64,000 bases of DNA from Melocanna baccifera (GCA_036346265.1 CM070676.1:2604001-2668000), one strand, 5' to 3'; counted from the first letter of the stretch, positions 21,143-33,299 are shown. Translations and numbers: made by a program. Notes: a model not told the origin generated them from the sequence alone.

Positions 21143-22525
21143 CATGGTGAAGGGACCTTGAAGATTTTTGATCCAACATCGGTTTTGTAACGCCTCCATT
21201 ACCAGAGTCCTTTTTTGTGAGATTTCTTCACTTTTGCCCAAATTGTCGAGGCCAGTTCACATATTCCTTGGCCTTGAAGCCATCTGGCGCCCCAAAAAAA
21301 TAGTTGAGTTGCCATCTCCTATGTGAGTGTATGTTAACGCATAGAAGTTCTCAGTTGCAGTATCTTCCGCCAGTCGAAAGCCATGCCATAATCGACCTGG
21401 ATCAGTTCGCGCCATCCATTCCCAACGTGAGCGAAATGCAATGCCGGCAAGCTTGAGGTATGGGATGGCAAGTCCTCCAAACTCGTATGGACGACAAGTT
21501 TGCTACCAGCTTACCGTGGACAGACTGTCTCCGGTCCAAAGGAAAGATCTACGCTTCTTATCGATGACTTTGATTGCCGAAGCAGAGAATGCCAGTGTAA
21601 GAAGAGGGTAAATAACCATGGAAGTTAGGACTGATTTGACGACAATAAGCCTCGCTACCCTTAAAAGCGGTTTGGCTTTCCAGTTAGGGTAAGGTAGCCT
21701 GTATTTTGTCAATGTACGGTTGAAGATCTCGCATCCTTAGCTTTCCAGTTGACAACGGCATTCCCAGGTATTTGATGTGTAAAGTGTCAATATTGCACCT
21801 GAAAAACTATTGTGCGGTCCAAAGCTCATCTTGCGTGCAGCAAATTAGAATTAACGACGATTTGAGTATGTTCAGCCTGAGACCTGAAGCTACCCCAAAT
21901 AGCAACAATATTTGTCTAATGGCAATGGGGTCTTGGGACTGTGGACTGATGAATAACATGACATCATCCGCATAAAAGGAGCACTGCCTCAGCAAAGATT
22001 GTGTCGGTGTTAAAATTTGGGCTTGTGTAGCTGTTAACAGGGTCTTGTTTAGCACATCCATTGTAATCAACTAGCTGATCCATGTGCGGCTGCAACCTAA
22101 GGGCCATGAGCTTGGTGATAAGCTTAGAAAAACCATATATTAAATTGATTGGCCTGAAATCCGAAGGTTGGGAAGCTCCTTGCTTTTTCAGTAGTAAGAT
22201 GATTAAAGCTGAGTTTAGCCTGTGGAAACCATGATGATCCATGGACAAGAATGCATGTATACCAGCCATGATGCCTTCTTTGATGACAGGCACGCTTTTT
22301 GATAGAATAACCATGTGAATCCATCTGGACCTGGGGCCTTCTCAGCCGGTAGCTCTTTGATTGCTTGGAGAACCTCATTCTCAGTAAAAGGCTACTCAAG
22401 ACTGTGTAGGTCTTGCTGGTGTAGACCTACCACATTCAAGTTGATCGACATAGTGGCTTGATCATCGGTTTGCACCATGGACACGAAATGTTGGTGCGGC
22501 AAGGATGCCATTTCTTCATGTGAAT

Positions 22526-22558
22526 TACCTATCAATCACATCATGTGATTGATAGGTA
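22526..22558. repeat. Near-perfect palindrome, 16-bp arms
   Basis: Arms tacctatcaatcacat and atgtgattgataggta are separated by one base. It lies in the dead LINE; no function is evident. Confidence 0.9.
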
Positions 22559-23640
22559 TTCCCGTTATGTGAGAGGAAATTGATTCTGTTCTTTTGACTA
22601 CCGTACCTCGCTTGGGAATGAAAAAAGGCTGTGTTGGCGTCGCCCTCCCGTAGCCACAGTAGCCGCGATCACTGCCGAATCAGCGTTCTTTTGAGAGAGC
22701 ACATGGCCAGAAATCTTTGCTTTAGCAGCCTCCTGAGATCCACTTCTTGTGTTGTCCGTATTCTCTTGTCTTAAGCACACTCCAGCTTGGAAATGATCTC
22801 TTCGGCCATGAGGACTTGAAGAGTGATGTTGCCAAACTGAGCCTGGCTCCTTCTCTGGAGTGCTCTTGCAGTGGCGCGGAGCAACGCGTCTAGCCGATGG
22901 AATGGGGTAGTGGATGGAACCTGACTTGTCCAGATATTACTAACAATCTGGAGGAAGTCTTCGTGCGAAGCCCAGTGGCTGTCAAAATGGAAGCGTCCAC
23001 CTTGTTTGAGACATGCGTTGGTGATGAGAAGCAATGGTGCGTGATCATAACACGCGGTTGCCAACGTGAAGAGGAAGAAGTGCGGATATAAAACTTCCCA
23101 TTCTGCGGAGGTGAGCACCCCGTCAGGCCTCGACATGGTTGGGTTGTCGCACTCATTGCTCCAAGTGAACGCTCTCCCACTGAGGTAGACATCAGTTAAT
23201 TGAAGATCGTTTTACCAGCCGGCGAAAACGACCGATGTTTGCACGGTGCACATTGTTGTTTCTGGATACGGACCACATCTACTCTGTGGTTGTCGACTAA
23301 CACGCGCAAAGCATCCCGACGTCCCCTAGAATTTAAACTCAGAGCATTGCACACAAGAATTTTACAGGGAAGATCTATCCATGAAGTAGAGTAACGACTG
23401 GGGATCTCAGTGGACGAGCTATGTCTGGATGGCTTCGGGTGACGCATTGGCCAAGACGAAGCCAGTCGGATGGACTGAATGCGCCAGCCTGAAGAGGTCA
23501 TTTAGCGCCTGGAGGTGTTCCTGCGACAGGGGCTGGTGAAAGATGGCGTTGAACGAATCATAGTCTTGGGAAGTAGGCGATGCTTCCGCCGATACCAGGT
23601 GTTTGTTCAGCTGGATAGGGAATTTCAGGCTGCAGAGAGT

Positions 23641-24935
23641 TCTTCCTTCTTTCTAGACTGTCACATAGGACTCTCTTCATAACCAATTTCAGAATAAATA
23701 GCCAGACATGTAGATTGTACTGGATGCTTCACTTAAGACTCCTGCATTTAGAACGCACAAGAACTGTCATGTAGTGCAAGAAATCATGGAGCGTGTAAAA
23801 TGAATTCTCTCTTTTTCTAATCTTTTTCTTTAGAAGCCTAGAAGTTTCAAGCTTTTTACTGGGATGAATTTAGAAACCTGAGCAGTTTGCTCAGCCGACT
23901 CTGATGCTTAGGGCTAAACAAGGCTTAGCATCATGGATCTGGAAACCCTTCGCCTTAGCCTAATTATATCTCAGCACAGTAAAGTACACAGACCTCGTGT
24001 CTATTTCAAGCCACGTCCAATTCATAAATCTTAGTTTCAGATTTTTTTTCTTTGACAGACAGATTTTGGTTTCTACTCCTACATGGCTGTGACCAATGCC
24101 AGTAACTGGTTACATCAGCACCAGTAAGAGCCATCCACACCACCATAAATGTTTTTTTACATTTATCGTGAATATTTTCCACAAAATGACTGGCAAATTG
24201 AGTAAAATTAAGTTCTATAAGCTTTCAGAACAGTAGATGCATGAACTGTCACTATTCACCTTTGCTTGACTGATAAATGTCTGTTTACAGCGTCCACTTC
24301 TCTGAAGATAATACATCCAAACAGTAGTGCAAAACAGTTGCTTCTCCTACTTCATTCATCTTTACTCAACATGCAAAACTTTTCAGGACACGAATTGAAT
24401 TCCTGTGCATGTTGTTATCTGTATTGTAGGAGCAATGAGGCAAACATATACACCTAACTAAATCTTATGTGTCATATGATTTACATCTTTATTATGAAGT
24501 ATTATGTCGAGGTTTGAAATGGTTTATTTAAAAAATAATCATTAATGCAATATAGGGCATACAAGTCAAATTCTCTTTTTTAATAGCTAACTATTATTTT
24601 AAAACTACTAAATAAAAAATGTAAGAAATTTTTAAAAATGAATACATTTTTCTTAAATAAAAAATGCAATATAAGGGCATCTGTTGCCAATTGAGTTGAT
24701 GGTAGAACCTTTGTTGACAGGGTCTCTATCATCAATTTATTTGGTAACAGAGATCTGCAGACTACCATGTAAGACTTAACGTAGGATTGTCATCATTTCA
24801 AATAACGACAAAGTTTATAGCAATAATATGTTATTTATGGAATTTTTTTAGCGATGATATAGTTATGTAATATTAATAAAAAAAATATTATTTAAAAAAA
24901 TTCGGACACACGCCTTTTAAAGGGGTGTTCAGAAT
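23641..24935. other. Unassigned stretch between LINE and PAS2 gene
   Basis: AT-rich and without a supported gene. Confidence 0.4.
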
Positions 24936-25125
24936 GATGGTGGATTATGGTTTTTTACTGTAGCTGAGCTAGCCTATTTGGCATACTTAAATTTAAAAAA
25001 TTTAAAAATAGAAAAAATATGTTAGCAAAGGAATTAAAAAAACCTAAAATAGAAAAAGATAAAAATGTGCACAGTAAAAAAAGCTGGCCGAACGCAAAAG
25101 CTGGCGTTTTTGAGCGCGGCCTAAA
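24936..25125. mobile_element. MITE, family A, 50 bp upstream of the PAS2 start
   Basis: Contains ttttttactgtagctgagct, acttaaatttaaaaaattta, atatgttagcaaaggaatt and ends gtttttgagcgcggcctaaac, the family A terminus. Its right end is about 50 bp before the PAS2 ATG, so it forms the proximal promoter or 5' UTR. Confidence 0.6.
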
Positions 25126-25173
25126 CTAACCGAGCCCATCTCTGCGTCGTCCTCTTCCTCCTGAAGCTCTCCA

Positions 25174-28100
25174 ATGGCGGGCGTCGCGTCGGCGGTGCGG
25201 CGGCTCTACCTCTCCGTCTACAACTGGGTCGTCTTCTTCGGATGGTGCGGGAGGCTCCACCTGCTGCTCTTGGATGGTTCTTTCGTTTCTTGGATCTGGC
25301 TTCGTTGGCCGTTTCTTGGTTTGATTGGGATTCTTGGATTTGGATCCTTGCAGGGCGCAGGTGCTGTACTACGCGGCCTTGGCGCTGTTGGAGGGCGGGC
25401 ATGAGGCCGTCTACGCTGCCGTTGAGCGGCCCCTGCAGTTCGCGCAGACCGCCGCCGTCATGGAGGTCTGGTTTTTCTCCTCCATTTTACTTCACTTCGA
25501 GTCTTACTTTTAAATTTAATCACAGTAAAATTGTAAATCTTAGCGCAAGTTTATAATTTCTTGAGCTTCGTAAGGTGTAGTTTTGATCTGTTCAAATAGT
25601 TTAACTGCTGTAAAAACTGAGTAAAGCTAAACACGAAATTTACCTCCTGTGGTTCTACAAGGTTACACCGTTACAGATCAGTCAAACTGCTATATGCACT
25701 GACATAAATGTTGCTAGCGGCTATATCAAAATACTTCGATTCAACTTCAGTGTCATGTTTCTGCTGCCCTAGAAGAACTTTGAGTTAAATTTGTTGTAGT
25801 ATCCTAGATCCAGATCTAGCAAGTTCTTTATTAATTTCTTTGCACTACACATCTACTTGGTGGGAACAAAGCGAACTATTCTTGTGCTTTTTTTTTAATT
25901 TCTTTGCGCATGGAGTTTGTGAGGTACTAAATATTTTGTGTTTGCTTGGTGGTGGTGTTGCTGGTGGATCAGATTATTCATGGGCTTGTAGGTAAGAAGT
26001 TCATATTTCTTTTCTACGTATGTTATTTTCACTATCGTTGTCAATTTTTAGAATTATAGTGTATCTTTGGTGTGTCTTGCTGCAAACTCCATGAGAAACT
26101 GACTTTCTGTCTGAAATATCCCTCCAAAAGAATTAAGGATGAAAGTTGTTTTTCCAGAGAAAAAAAACTTAACCTAAAATATGGAAAAAGAACTTGAAAT
26201 ATAGGTCATATGGACAAAATAAAACTTCAACACAGGGTACTCAATGCTAAACCTTTTTTTATTTTATAAAAAGGGTGTAAAAAAGAGAATTGTGATTGAG
26301 TCAGAACCTAGCAGCTTTGCTTGGATAATAATATGTACCCCTTATTCCTAGTAGGCTCATTTTTTATCTTCACAAAAGATTATGAAGCAAGCATCAGCCT
26401 ATGTCTTGAAAACATCGAAGACAAGTTTTAAGTTTCGAAAAGTCTTCTGTTAGATTTCTAAAACAAGATTGCTTTTCTTCACTCTTGTGGTTTCTATTCA
26501 TTTTTAATCATTGTTGTGACTATTATGAATATTGTGTATCTATTTATGAGGCCCAAAAAGTAATATATATATAGTGAGTATAAAGGAGATATATAGAGGA
26601 ATATACTATATACAGATAAGAAAATCAAGACATATAAGAAAATAAATAATAATCATATTCTATCCTTAACACCTCCCTCAAACTCATAGTGAATCATACA
26701 CACTGAGTTTGGAGAGAATACAAGTATTGTACCCTAGTTTGTGACTTCGTGAAGAAGTTAGCAAACTGTAACTCTGAGCGCACAAACTGTAAAGTGAGTA
26801 CTCCCTTCTGCACTTGTGAGCTAGTGTATGAAGCATCTGCACTTGTGAGCTCATGCTTCACTAGATCACAGACAATGCTGATAGCGCATGTACTGTAGGT
26901 CATAAGGGTCGTAGGTCCCTTCACAGGTACTCCAAAGTCTGCAAGTAGCCATCTTAACTATGTAATCTCTGTTATCACAACTGTCATAGCTTTCAACTCA
27001 GTCTCTGCACTCGAACGGGAAATTACAGTTTGCTTCTTTGTCTTCCAAGCAATCAGGAGGAGAAAAAAACACAGTAAGCAGAAAAAGAACGATGATTAGA
27101 AAGATCACTAGTCCAGGTCGTATCGAAGTATGCCTGAAGCTGAAGTGAGATGGAGTTAGGGAAAAACAAACAACGAGAGATTGTCCCATGCAAGTAGTGA
27201 AGAACACGAAAAAGGTGACTATAGTGAAGATGAGTAAGTCGAGTCATGAATTGACTCAAGATATAAACAACATGAGCAATATCGGGTTAAGGTTAAGTAC
27301 TCACAAGATGTACCTATACTCCTAACAAGATCGCGATAACGAGTAGGATCCTTAAGAAGATCACCATTAGTAGCACAAAACTGAAGGGAGAGCTCCATAG
27401 GAGTCATATGGGCAATAGGGGCAAACGTCTTATTATAATCACAACCGTACTCCTCCTAAAAGCCGCAAGCCACGAGACGAGCCTTGTAGCTCTCAATAGT
27501 ACTATCAGACTTGGTCTTAATCTTGTACACCCACTTGCACGTGATAGGACGAGTATGCACAGGTGTTGGTACAATGTCCCAAGTCTCTATACGTCGAAAA
27601 GCATCAAGCTCCTGTGCCATAGCGAGCTGCTACTCAGAATGAGAAGCAGCCTCACGATAAGAATTAGGCTCAATGACAGAGAGAGCATGGGCTGTCGAAG
27701 TAAACCCAAGACGATCAAGAGGCCGAAGGGATGTCTGATCACAAAGGGCGTAACGAGGAGCATCACTAGAGGAATTAGGTGTCGGTGTCGGCAATATATC
27801 AGGAGATGAGTCTGGTGAAGGAAGATGACGTCTCGAGTAGTGCACTCTAGAGAAATGAGACGGTGGTGCTGCAGGAGCAAGAGGCGGTGCTGCAGGAGGC
27901 AACACAAGAGATGGAGGTACAGAAGGAACCACTTGAGACAAACTAGAGGATGGCTGTTAAAGGGGAGAGATGGGTGAAGAGTCAGGGAGAGACAACCAGG
28001 ACATTATCTCGATGGTGGAAGCAACATGAGGAGCCGAATCTCGATAGAAGAAAAGTCGAGATTCGTCAAAGACGTCATTTCGTGTGATCCTGATCCGTCG

Positions 28101-31100
28101 AGCAGAAGGATCATAACAGTTATAACCTTTATGCTCAGAATTGTACCCAAGAAACATGCACTTAACTGACTGGGCTGACAGTTTGGTGCGCTCACGAAGT
28201 TGCTGTGAGACAAAACAGGTGCAGCCAAAAACACTAAGATGACTGTATTGGGGGCTCTAGAGTAGAGACGCTATATAGGACTGACATCCTTAAGAGCAGT
28301 GGAAGGCTGCATATTGATGAGATATGCAGCCGTAGAAACAACCTCAGCCCAGAACTGTAGTGGAACATGAGAGGTAAGGAGAAGAGTGTGAGCAGTCTCA
28401 ATCAGATGACGATGGTTGTGCTCAACAACACCATTCTGGGCATAGGCACTAGGACAAGAAGACTGGTAAAGAGTGTTCTGCTCAGAAATAAATTGTTTGA
28501 AAGTGCCAGAACAGTACTCGCCAGTAGAATCACTGCAAAAGGTATGGATAGAGGACTCAAACTGAGTATGAACCATCATGGCAAAACTATGATAAATCGC
28601 AAGAAACTGATCACGATTAGACATAGAAAAAACCAAGTAAAACGGAAATAATCATCAATAAAAATTACATAGAATTTATGCCCGCCTTTAGAGATAATAG
28701 GCGCAAGTCTCCATATATATCTAAACGAACCAAATCAAAAGGACGGCAAGACAAGGACTCACTAGAATGATAAGTTGTAGCTGTTTGCCCAACTTACAAC
28801 TCTGACAAAATATGGATGTGTCAATAGTAACACGTCCAAGAACACTCTGACGAACTAATGAAGAAAGACAGGACCCACACAGATGACCTAAATGGTGATG
28901 TCACTGCGCAAAAGCTCCAGAGGTGGTAGCAGCAGTAGCGTTGGAAGTAGACGTGGTAGGAGCAAAGTGGACGGCAGGTGGAGGCGGTCTAGAATGTAGA
29001 GACCTTGACGATCCCTATAGTGCCTTCCAGTTCCAAGTACCGTTCTTGTCTATCGATCCTAGACGAAACAAGTGTGAAAGTCAAAACCAACCCTACAACC
29101 AAGATCAATGAGTTGTCCCATCGAAATGAGCTGCATGGTAAGATAGGGAACATGGGAAACAGTTGGAACAAAAAAGTCAATAGACAAAAGAGTGCCCTGA
29201 CAGCTGACAGACAAGGAAGTACCGTCAGCTGTCTGAACAAATATAGGAAAAGCAGGAGATCCTTCTGAAGTGAGAGATGTGGAGTCTGGTGTCATATGAA
29301 AAGAGGCACTAGAATCCAGAACCCAAGAGGTACCTGAAGGAGACATCTGAGCTAGACTGGCAGAACCCACTGAGCTATGAGAGAGCTGCTGCTGAAGTAG
29401 AGCCTGACAGAGCTGTTGAAGAGTCACCTCGCTGAGCAGAAGCTGATGAACTGGTCTTTCCTCATGTGAAGGACCTCCCTGCCCCCTTTGGTCGTCCACC
29501 CCCATGCGTCTTATTCTGCTTTTTCCGCACCACACAACTCTGGTAGTCGTGCCCGAAGTTCTTGCAGTAGTTGCACTGGACTTCAGTTGGTGCGAAAACA
29601 GGAGCTAAGACAGGCACCTGAGGAGAGGCCATAGACGAAGCAGAAAATGTCGTCGTAGTCGAAGAAGGGGCAACAAGCACAGTCGAAACAGACTATGTTG
29701 CTAACCCCAGACGAAGCTCCTCAGTCTGAAGTGTTGAAAGGGCCTCAATGACCGTCAGACGCGATGAGCGGCTCAACAATTGAGCCCTGACAAGCTCAAA
29801 CTCTGGGCGAAGACGGCAGATAAAATCATAAAGACGAAGGTGATCATGATCCGCCTTCTGTAATTTGTGACACTCCTGGTAGAGTGGAGAGGCCAGCTTG
29901 TCCAGCTGGCGCCAAAGACTGGCTAGGGCTCGGAAGAAGTCGTCGACGGAAGAGTCCTCTTGGCGAGGCGTCTGCAACTCACGCTGAAGCGAAAATAACT
30001 GAGCATCACTGCTTTGCTGGTATCGCTCACGCAAGTACTCCCAGATCTGTCGAGTAGATTGTAGACCAACAATGTCTAGCTTGATAGAGTCGTCGACGCC
30101 GACCACTAAGATGGCGCGAACACGGGCCTCATCAGCACACCAGCGCTCGAAAACGTCGATGGCATATTGAAAGCCTCATCAGCAGTAGCAGCCTCTGCCT
30201 CTGCCTCCTTCTTGGCGGCCTCATCTTCTGCAAGAAGTGCGAAAGTGGATTGCCTGGGAGGAGGCTGAACCAGTGGTGGCGGAGAAGGGCGTGCACCAGT
30301 GACATGTCCCCTAGAGGCGGAGTCCGTCAAGCGTGATCTTCATGAGAGAAGACCACAACCTGTAGTTCGTCCCATAGAGCTTTGTTCTCGAGAATGGGAT
30401 CGCAGTTGATGAAATAGAAGCCATTGGTAGGCGGTGCTAGACGGCATGGCGACCAAGGGAACAACGTCTAACAGGCGGCGCTGGATGGCGCGGTGGTTAG
30501 ATCTATGTTGATTTTTTCCTTTTTTTTCTTTTTTGCTAATATAATTGGCAGATCTGATCTGATTGTTCAGATCAGACCCAATCGGTCGGGTCGCCAGACA
30601 CCAAGTGTTGGCGGGCAGCGGCCAGGGGCAGGCGATGGTTGGCGGCCGAGCACCGGTCGCGGCGACCAGTTGTCGATGGCGACAACAGGCGGTGGCCTAC
30701 GATCAAGTGGTCGTCGATGCTGCAACGGCCTGGACGGCGGCGGCGGCAACGACGAGATTGCAGTGGATGGGAAGCTAGGTTAGACCTAGCTCTGATACCA
30801 TGTTATGAATACTGTGTGTCTATTCATGAGGGCAATATATATAGGAGTACAAATGTGATATACAGAGAAATATACCATATATAGATAAGGAAATCAAGGC
30901 ATTTAAGGAAACAAGTAACAATCCTATTCTATCCTTAACATTGATATGCTGAATTTTTGAAGGGTTGGTGAGGTCTCCTCTATCTGCAACTCTTCCACAA
31001 ATTGGATCAAGGTTGTTTCTTACTTGGGGCATCTTGTGGAGCTTTCCTGAGGTATCATCGGCTCATCAATAGCAAGTCTTGATCTTTTCATATTAGGCAG

Positions 31101-32399
31101 ATGTTATTTTGTCCATGAACTTCTCTTCTTAAGTTAGACTCTGGTTTTTAACTGTTTAAAAGCATTTGCTAAAATTAGAGAACACAAATATTAGATGATG
31201 TTGTGACTTAAGGCTAGGACTAGGACACTAGGTAATCAATCAGGTTTATGTCTGATCATAGAATAAATAACTAATGAAACTGATAGGCACATCTTAGACA
31301 ATGATAAAACAGCGCTATTTTTTCTTCTCATCGCTAATTCCCTAGTTGTTATATTGTAATTAAACACTTACATTGTTTCTTGACAATATTGATTGATCAA
31401 CGTGTGCATTTGTCTTGCAGACACATTCTCATATTCTTGTTACTTCCTTGGTAATAAGCTGGTCCATCACTGAGGTACATAATACTTCCTTCAAATGTTC
31501 ACCAAATTACTCACTCAAAACCACTTAAATTTAGAATGCGGTGCTCTTTGAAGTATACGATTCTAAAGAGTGATAGTTGCTTCTTAAAGAAACACAGCAA
31601 TTTTCCTCAAAATAAAAACCACTTTGAAATTTACTCTGTTGAGCTTAATCAAGCACAATATTTTAAATATTGTGCATTTCAGAGCATAATCTTGTGCGAA
31701 ATTTTCTGGTTCCTTGCAGATCATTAGGTATTCCTTCTTTGGTATGAAGGAGGCACTTGGATTTGCACCTTCCTGGCTCTTATGGCTTAGGTTTGTACCG
31801 GCCCCAAGCAAGGCATCTCATTATTTAGCACAAAATTTAGAGAGGAATTGACTACCTTTTCAGTAAATTTCTCTTGAAAGTGGCTTACTTCATTGTTGTG
31901 GTACTGATTGTATGCAGATACAGCACCTTTATGATATTGTATCCTACTGGTATCTTTAGTGAGGTTGGCCTAATCTACATTGCCCTGCCTTACATGAAGG
32001 TAACTTGAGTAACTGTAGAAAGGAAGAGCTCCATGTTGTTCATTTGATAACAATCTTGTTTAACTGCTCTATTTTTTGAGTGACTACTGTGCAGGCATCT
32101 GAGAAATACTGCCTTAGGATGCCCAACAAATGGAATTTCTCCTTCGACTACTACTATACATCTGCTCTTTCCCTAGCTGTATATGTTCCAGGTACCCCCT
32201 CCCGCCTCGCAATTGTCCTTCAATTAGTGATTGACATTATAGTTGCAATTGTTCTTCATTTAGTTACGGACACTACAAGCAAGTGGGATCTGACATGATC
32301 CTTTGTTGTTTCATTTTGATGACTGCAGGAGGTCCGCACATGTTTACTTATATGCTCGCCCAGCGGAAGAAGGCATTGTCAAAGGCAAAAACTGTATAA
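25174..32399 (+). CDS. PAS2: 3-hydroxyacyl-CoA dehydratase, PASTICCINO2 type
   Basis: ER membrane enzyme that removes water from 3-hydroxyacyl-CoA, the third step of very-long-chain fatty acid elongation. Nine exons: 25174-25244, 25354-25465, 25973-25991 (19 nt), 30963-31051, 31421-31474, 31720-31790, 31918-31999, 32095-32191 and 32329-32399. All introns are GT-AG and join to 221 residues, the length I know for plant PAS2. Exon peptides read in order MAGVASAVRRLYLSVYNWVV, AQVLYYAALALLEGGHEAVY, RSPLSATLPQIGSRLFLTWG and YSTFMILYPTGIFSEVGLIY, ending SKAKTV. Tyr147 and Glu154 in LYPTGIFSE match the catalytic Tyr/Glu pair of this family, seven residues apart. Several hydrophobic segments fit a multi-pass membrane protein. 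Intron 3 (4,971 bp) contains an antisense copia element ending 22 bp before exon 4. The coding frame looks fully functional. Confidence 0.95.
26521..26671 (-). repeat. Copia LTR (3' LTR, left)
   Basis: 151 bp, similar along its length to 30801-30940 and to the LTRs of the small element at 5.3-7.2 kb. Confidence 0.85.
26694..27810 (-). pseudogene. copia RT/RNase H remnant with the RT core deleted
   Basis: The minus strand reads EYGCDYNKTFAPIAHMT (early RT) and passes without a gap into PMELSLQFCATNGDLLKDPTRY, a segment normally about 200 residues later. RNase H pieces follow (ISIVCDLVKHELT, VRSELQFANFFTKSQTR). The YVDD catalytic box is therefore absent. Confidence 0.85.
28160..28700 (-). pseudogene. 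copia integrase core, degenerate
   Basis: HTFCSDSTGEYCSGTF carries the second catalytic Asp, and NGVVEHNHRHLIETAHTLL the catalytic Glu region of the DDE integrase. QFWAEVVSTAAYLINMQPS is the usual downstream motif. Several stops and frameshifts lie around the core. Confidence 0.8.
29059..29480 (-). pseudogene. copia protease region
   Basis: WVLDSSASFHMT corresponds to the WVLDSGASxHMT active site of copia aspartic protease, here with Gly changed to Ser beside the catalytic Asp. ADGTSLSVSCQGTL and LISMGQLIDLGCRVGF follow as expected. Confidence 0.8.
29462..30330 (-). pseudogene. copia gag with CCHC zinc knuckle, broken
   Basis: The frame 29693-30106 reads as a UBN2-type gag (WEYLRERYQQSSDAQLFSLQ, then VDDFFRALASLW). 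The next frame (29462-29680) has CNYCKNFGHDYQSC, a CX2CX4HX4C knuckle. The gag N-terminus (30106-30330) is in yet another frame, so it is not translatable as one protein. Confidence 0.85.
30801..30940 (-). repeat. Copia LTR (5' LTR, right)
   Basis: 140 bp, tgttatg...ccttaaca, with the tRNA priming site just inside. Its outer edge is 22 bp from the start of PAS2 exon 4. Confidence 0.88.
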
Positions 32400-32990
32400 T
32401 GCTGCTCAGGAGCTTTCAAGAACATCTTGTGTGACTTCTTAATGCGCCTAATGGCTCACGTTTGCTACTCCTTCAGTAGAAGTTCGTAGAGTGGGGAATG
32501 TTAGAATACAGCTCTTTTCATGAATTGCCCAATATGTGTTGTACCAAGAATTATATTAGTCTTTTCCATGGTTTAATGATTGATCCAGATCGCCCGACTT
32601 GGTGATAATTGCATATATTGGCTCTTTTACTTAATTAAAGTTGGGTGATTTTCCATGCTGGTTCTTTGCCTCTTTTTAGTAATTTTTTTTCTGTCACTGG
32701 AGTAACTTTCCCTAACCGTAAGTAGCAAGATTGAAGGATACCATCACCATTTGCTTCAGATTAATGTGCACTTGTGCAGTGACTGTTCTTATCTGAAAAA
32801 GATGAGATGAAGTGGGAGGTAGATCAGATCAGTGAAAGGAGCTAATTGCATCTTTCCATCCTTGATTTTCCTTTTGCAGTTGGTACGCTGTGCCTGTCTC
32901 TTTTTTCTTTCTTTCCTATCCATGCATCCAATGTCTGAATTATCAAGAAATAGGCTTGGAATCATCCAGGGATTTAAAAAAAAAAAGTAA
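32400..32990 (+). other. PAS2 3' UTR and flank
   Basis: No coding sequence. The early part is presumed 3' UTR; the poly(A) site was not fixed. Confidence 0.4.
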
Positions 32991-33290
32991 CCAAGAATTC
33001 GAGGAGCAATGCTGGTGGAGGTCGTCTTTTTTGTTCTGCTACATCAGCTCATCGGCTAGAGCCAGTTTACACAGGTTTTATTGTGTTGTGTTACGATATA
33101 TATAACCATGAGTGATCTAGAGCTACTGAATGAATACAACACACTCTGTGTGGCTTATTTTGTTCAGTTCTACATGGTATCAGACTAGACTATGTCCTCT
33201 GTTTTTCATCTTCGTGCTGATACTACCTTCCACATTCGCCTACAACCATGAGTGAGCTTCCTACCGGTGCGGCCTAACTCACCTCCCTTG
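32990..33290 (+). mobile_element. Truncated copia 5' end (LTR tail, priming site, leader)
   Basis: An LTR-like 3' end (tgttcagttctaca, to about 33174) is followed at once by tggtatcagact (33175-33186), the initiator-tRNA-Met priming site with a changed tail. A short leader with ATG codons then stops at a MITE. The LTR start was not located and no downstream copia sequence is present. Confidence 0.55.
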
Positions 33291-33299
33291 CACTCTTAA

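Larger units (their letters stand above)
19940..23640 (-). mobile_element. Degenerate LINE (non-LTR retrotransposon)
   Basis: Minus-strand fragments appear in the expected order from right to left. The APE endonuclease start (NALSLNSRGRRDALRVLV, 23196-23501) comes first, then the endonuclease-RT linker (about 22,770-23,190). The reverse transcriptase follows with SDFRPINLIYGFSKLITKLM (about 22,110-22,200) and catalytic YADDVMLF (about 21,950-21,980). A later segment reads VKSVLT..IDKKRRSFLWTGD (21,503-21,712), then a zf-RVT segment with CDQDFQTIDHLFIRC (about 20,700-20,950). Every domain is interrupted by stops or frameshifts, so it is dead. A 406-bp TRIM is inserted at 20265-20670. The 3' end is uncertain, near poly-T at 19.94 kb. 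Confidence 0.85.
26521..30940 (-). mobile_element. Defective Ty1/copia retrotransposon in PAS2 intron 3
   Basis: LTRs at 26521-26671 and 30801-30940 (tgttatgaat...ccttaaca; the left copy begins tatt). The priming site on the minus strand, tggtatcagagc (30789-30800), abuts the right LTR. A purine tract (gagtttgagggagg) abuts the left one. Minus-strand coding runs right to left: gag (29693-30330), CCHC knuckle, protease, integrase, then an RT N-terminal stub joined straight to RT/RNase H end pieces. Most domains have frameshifts or stops. The RT catalytic part is missing. Flanking 5-mers gtgac and ttgat are not a clean target duplication. It lies antisense to PAS2. Confidence 0.93.

Noticed and set aside
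22526..22558. Perfect-arm palindrome as a terminator or regulatory site
   Set aside because: It lies inside a dead LINE in a plant nuclear genome; no gene depends on it.
27408..28651. Plus-strand ORFs (133 and 94 codons) as genes
   Set aside because: They are antisense shadows of copia integrase and RT on the minus strand.
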